Of a stretch of DNA of 5,612 nucleotides, positions 5,507 through 5,612 are shown piece by piece (position 1 is the stretch's first letter; every line of letters starts with the position of its first letter). Location of the stretch: contig DAOVYA010000125.1 in assembly GCA_030635865.1 (NCBI GenBank), positions 1-5,612 on the forward strand, in the 5' to 3' direction. Origin of the DNA: Gammaproteobacteria bacterium. Lineage in GTDB: Bacteria > Pseudomonadota > Gammaproteobacteria > UBA9214. The notes below the pieces were generated by a model, which made no database searches, was not told the origin of the DNA, and saw only the letters and a program-made list of their open reading frames with translations. The translations under genes and the position numbers were made by a program.

Positions 5507-5612
5507 GACAGTATCTATGCCTTTCAATTCCCACTACTCATAATATAAGACTCTAAATAACAAATTATATTACAGGAAATATTTTATCTTGATGTCTTAC
5601 TTTTCATAGGTG

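Noticed and set aside
5507..5527. TTG start at 5527 for the - strand gene
   Set aside because: It has no well-spaced ribosome site and ATG 5506 gives a more typical basic N-terminus before the first helix; it cannot be fully excluded.

Overview
The window carries the downstream half of a Tol-Pal envelope gene cluster, followed by two genes of 7-deazaguanine (queuosine precursor) synthesis. The order on the + strand is tolA (3' part only), tolB, pal, cpoB, queE, queC. A small, AT-rich orphan gene lies on the - strand at the right end. This gene order, the diderm-specific Pal and TolA proteins and the moderately GC-rich coding sequence point to a proteobacterium. A gammaproteobacterium outside the Enterobacteriaceae is most likely, because cpoB-queE-queC adjacency is familiar from Pseudomonas and relatives. 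No species can be named from the sequence.

Layout. Bases 2-523 encode the end of TolA, including three almost perfect 48-bp coding repeats. Bases 524-840 are a 317-bp gap filled with copies and fragments of a palindromic repeat built on GTCATTGCGAG. tolB (841-2139), pal (2184-2714) and cpoB (2717-3544) are tightly spaced. Bases 3545-3720 hold a second complete copy of the palindromic element in the opposite orientation. queE (3721-4371) and queC (4407-5078) follow. A solo half-element (5093-5120) and a terminator-like hairpin (5162-5188) close the block. Beyond that the DNA becomes AT-rich and holds a predicted two-helix membrane protein on the - strand (5231-5506).

How the genes work together. 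TolA spans the periplasm from the inner-membrane TolQR motor, TolB and the lipoprotein Pal link it to peptidoglycan and the outer membrane, and CpoB coordinates this machine with peptidoglycan synthesis at division. QueE makes 7-carboxy-7-deazaguanine and QueC converts it to preQ0, the precursor of queuosine in tRNA. The two pathways have no known mechanistic link and appear to be neighbours through conserved synteny.

No unknown multi-gene system is visible. The most noteworthy signals are the repeat family, which sits at every wide gap between the genes and brackets tolB-pal-cpoB as inverted copies, the near-identical tolA repeats, and the compositionally foreign right end.
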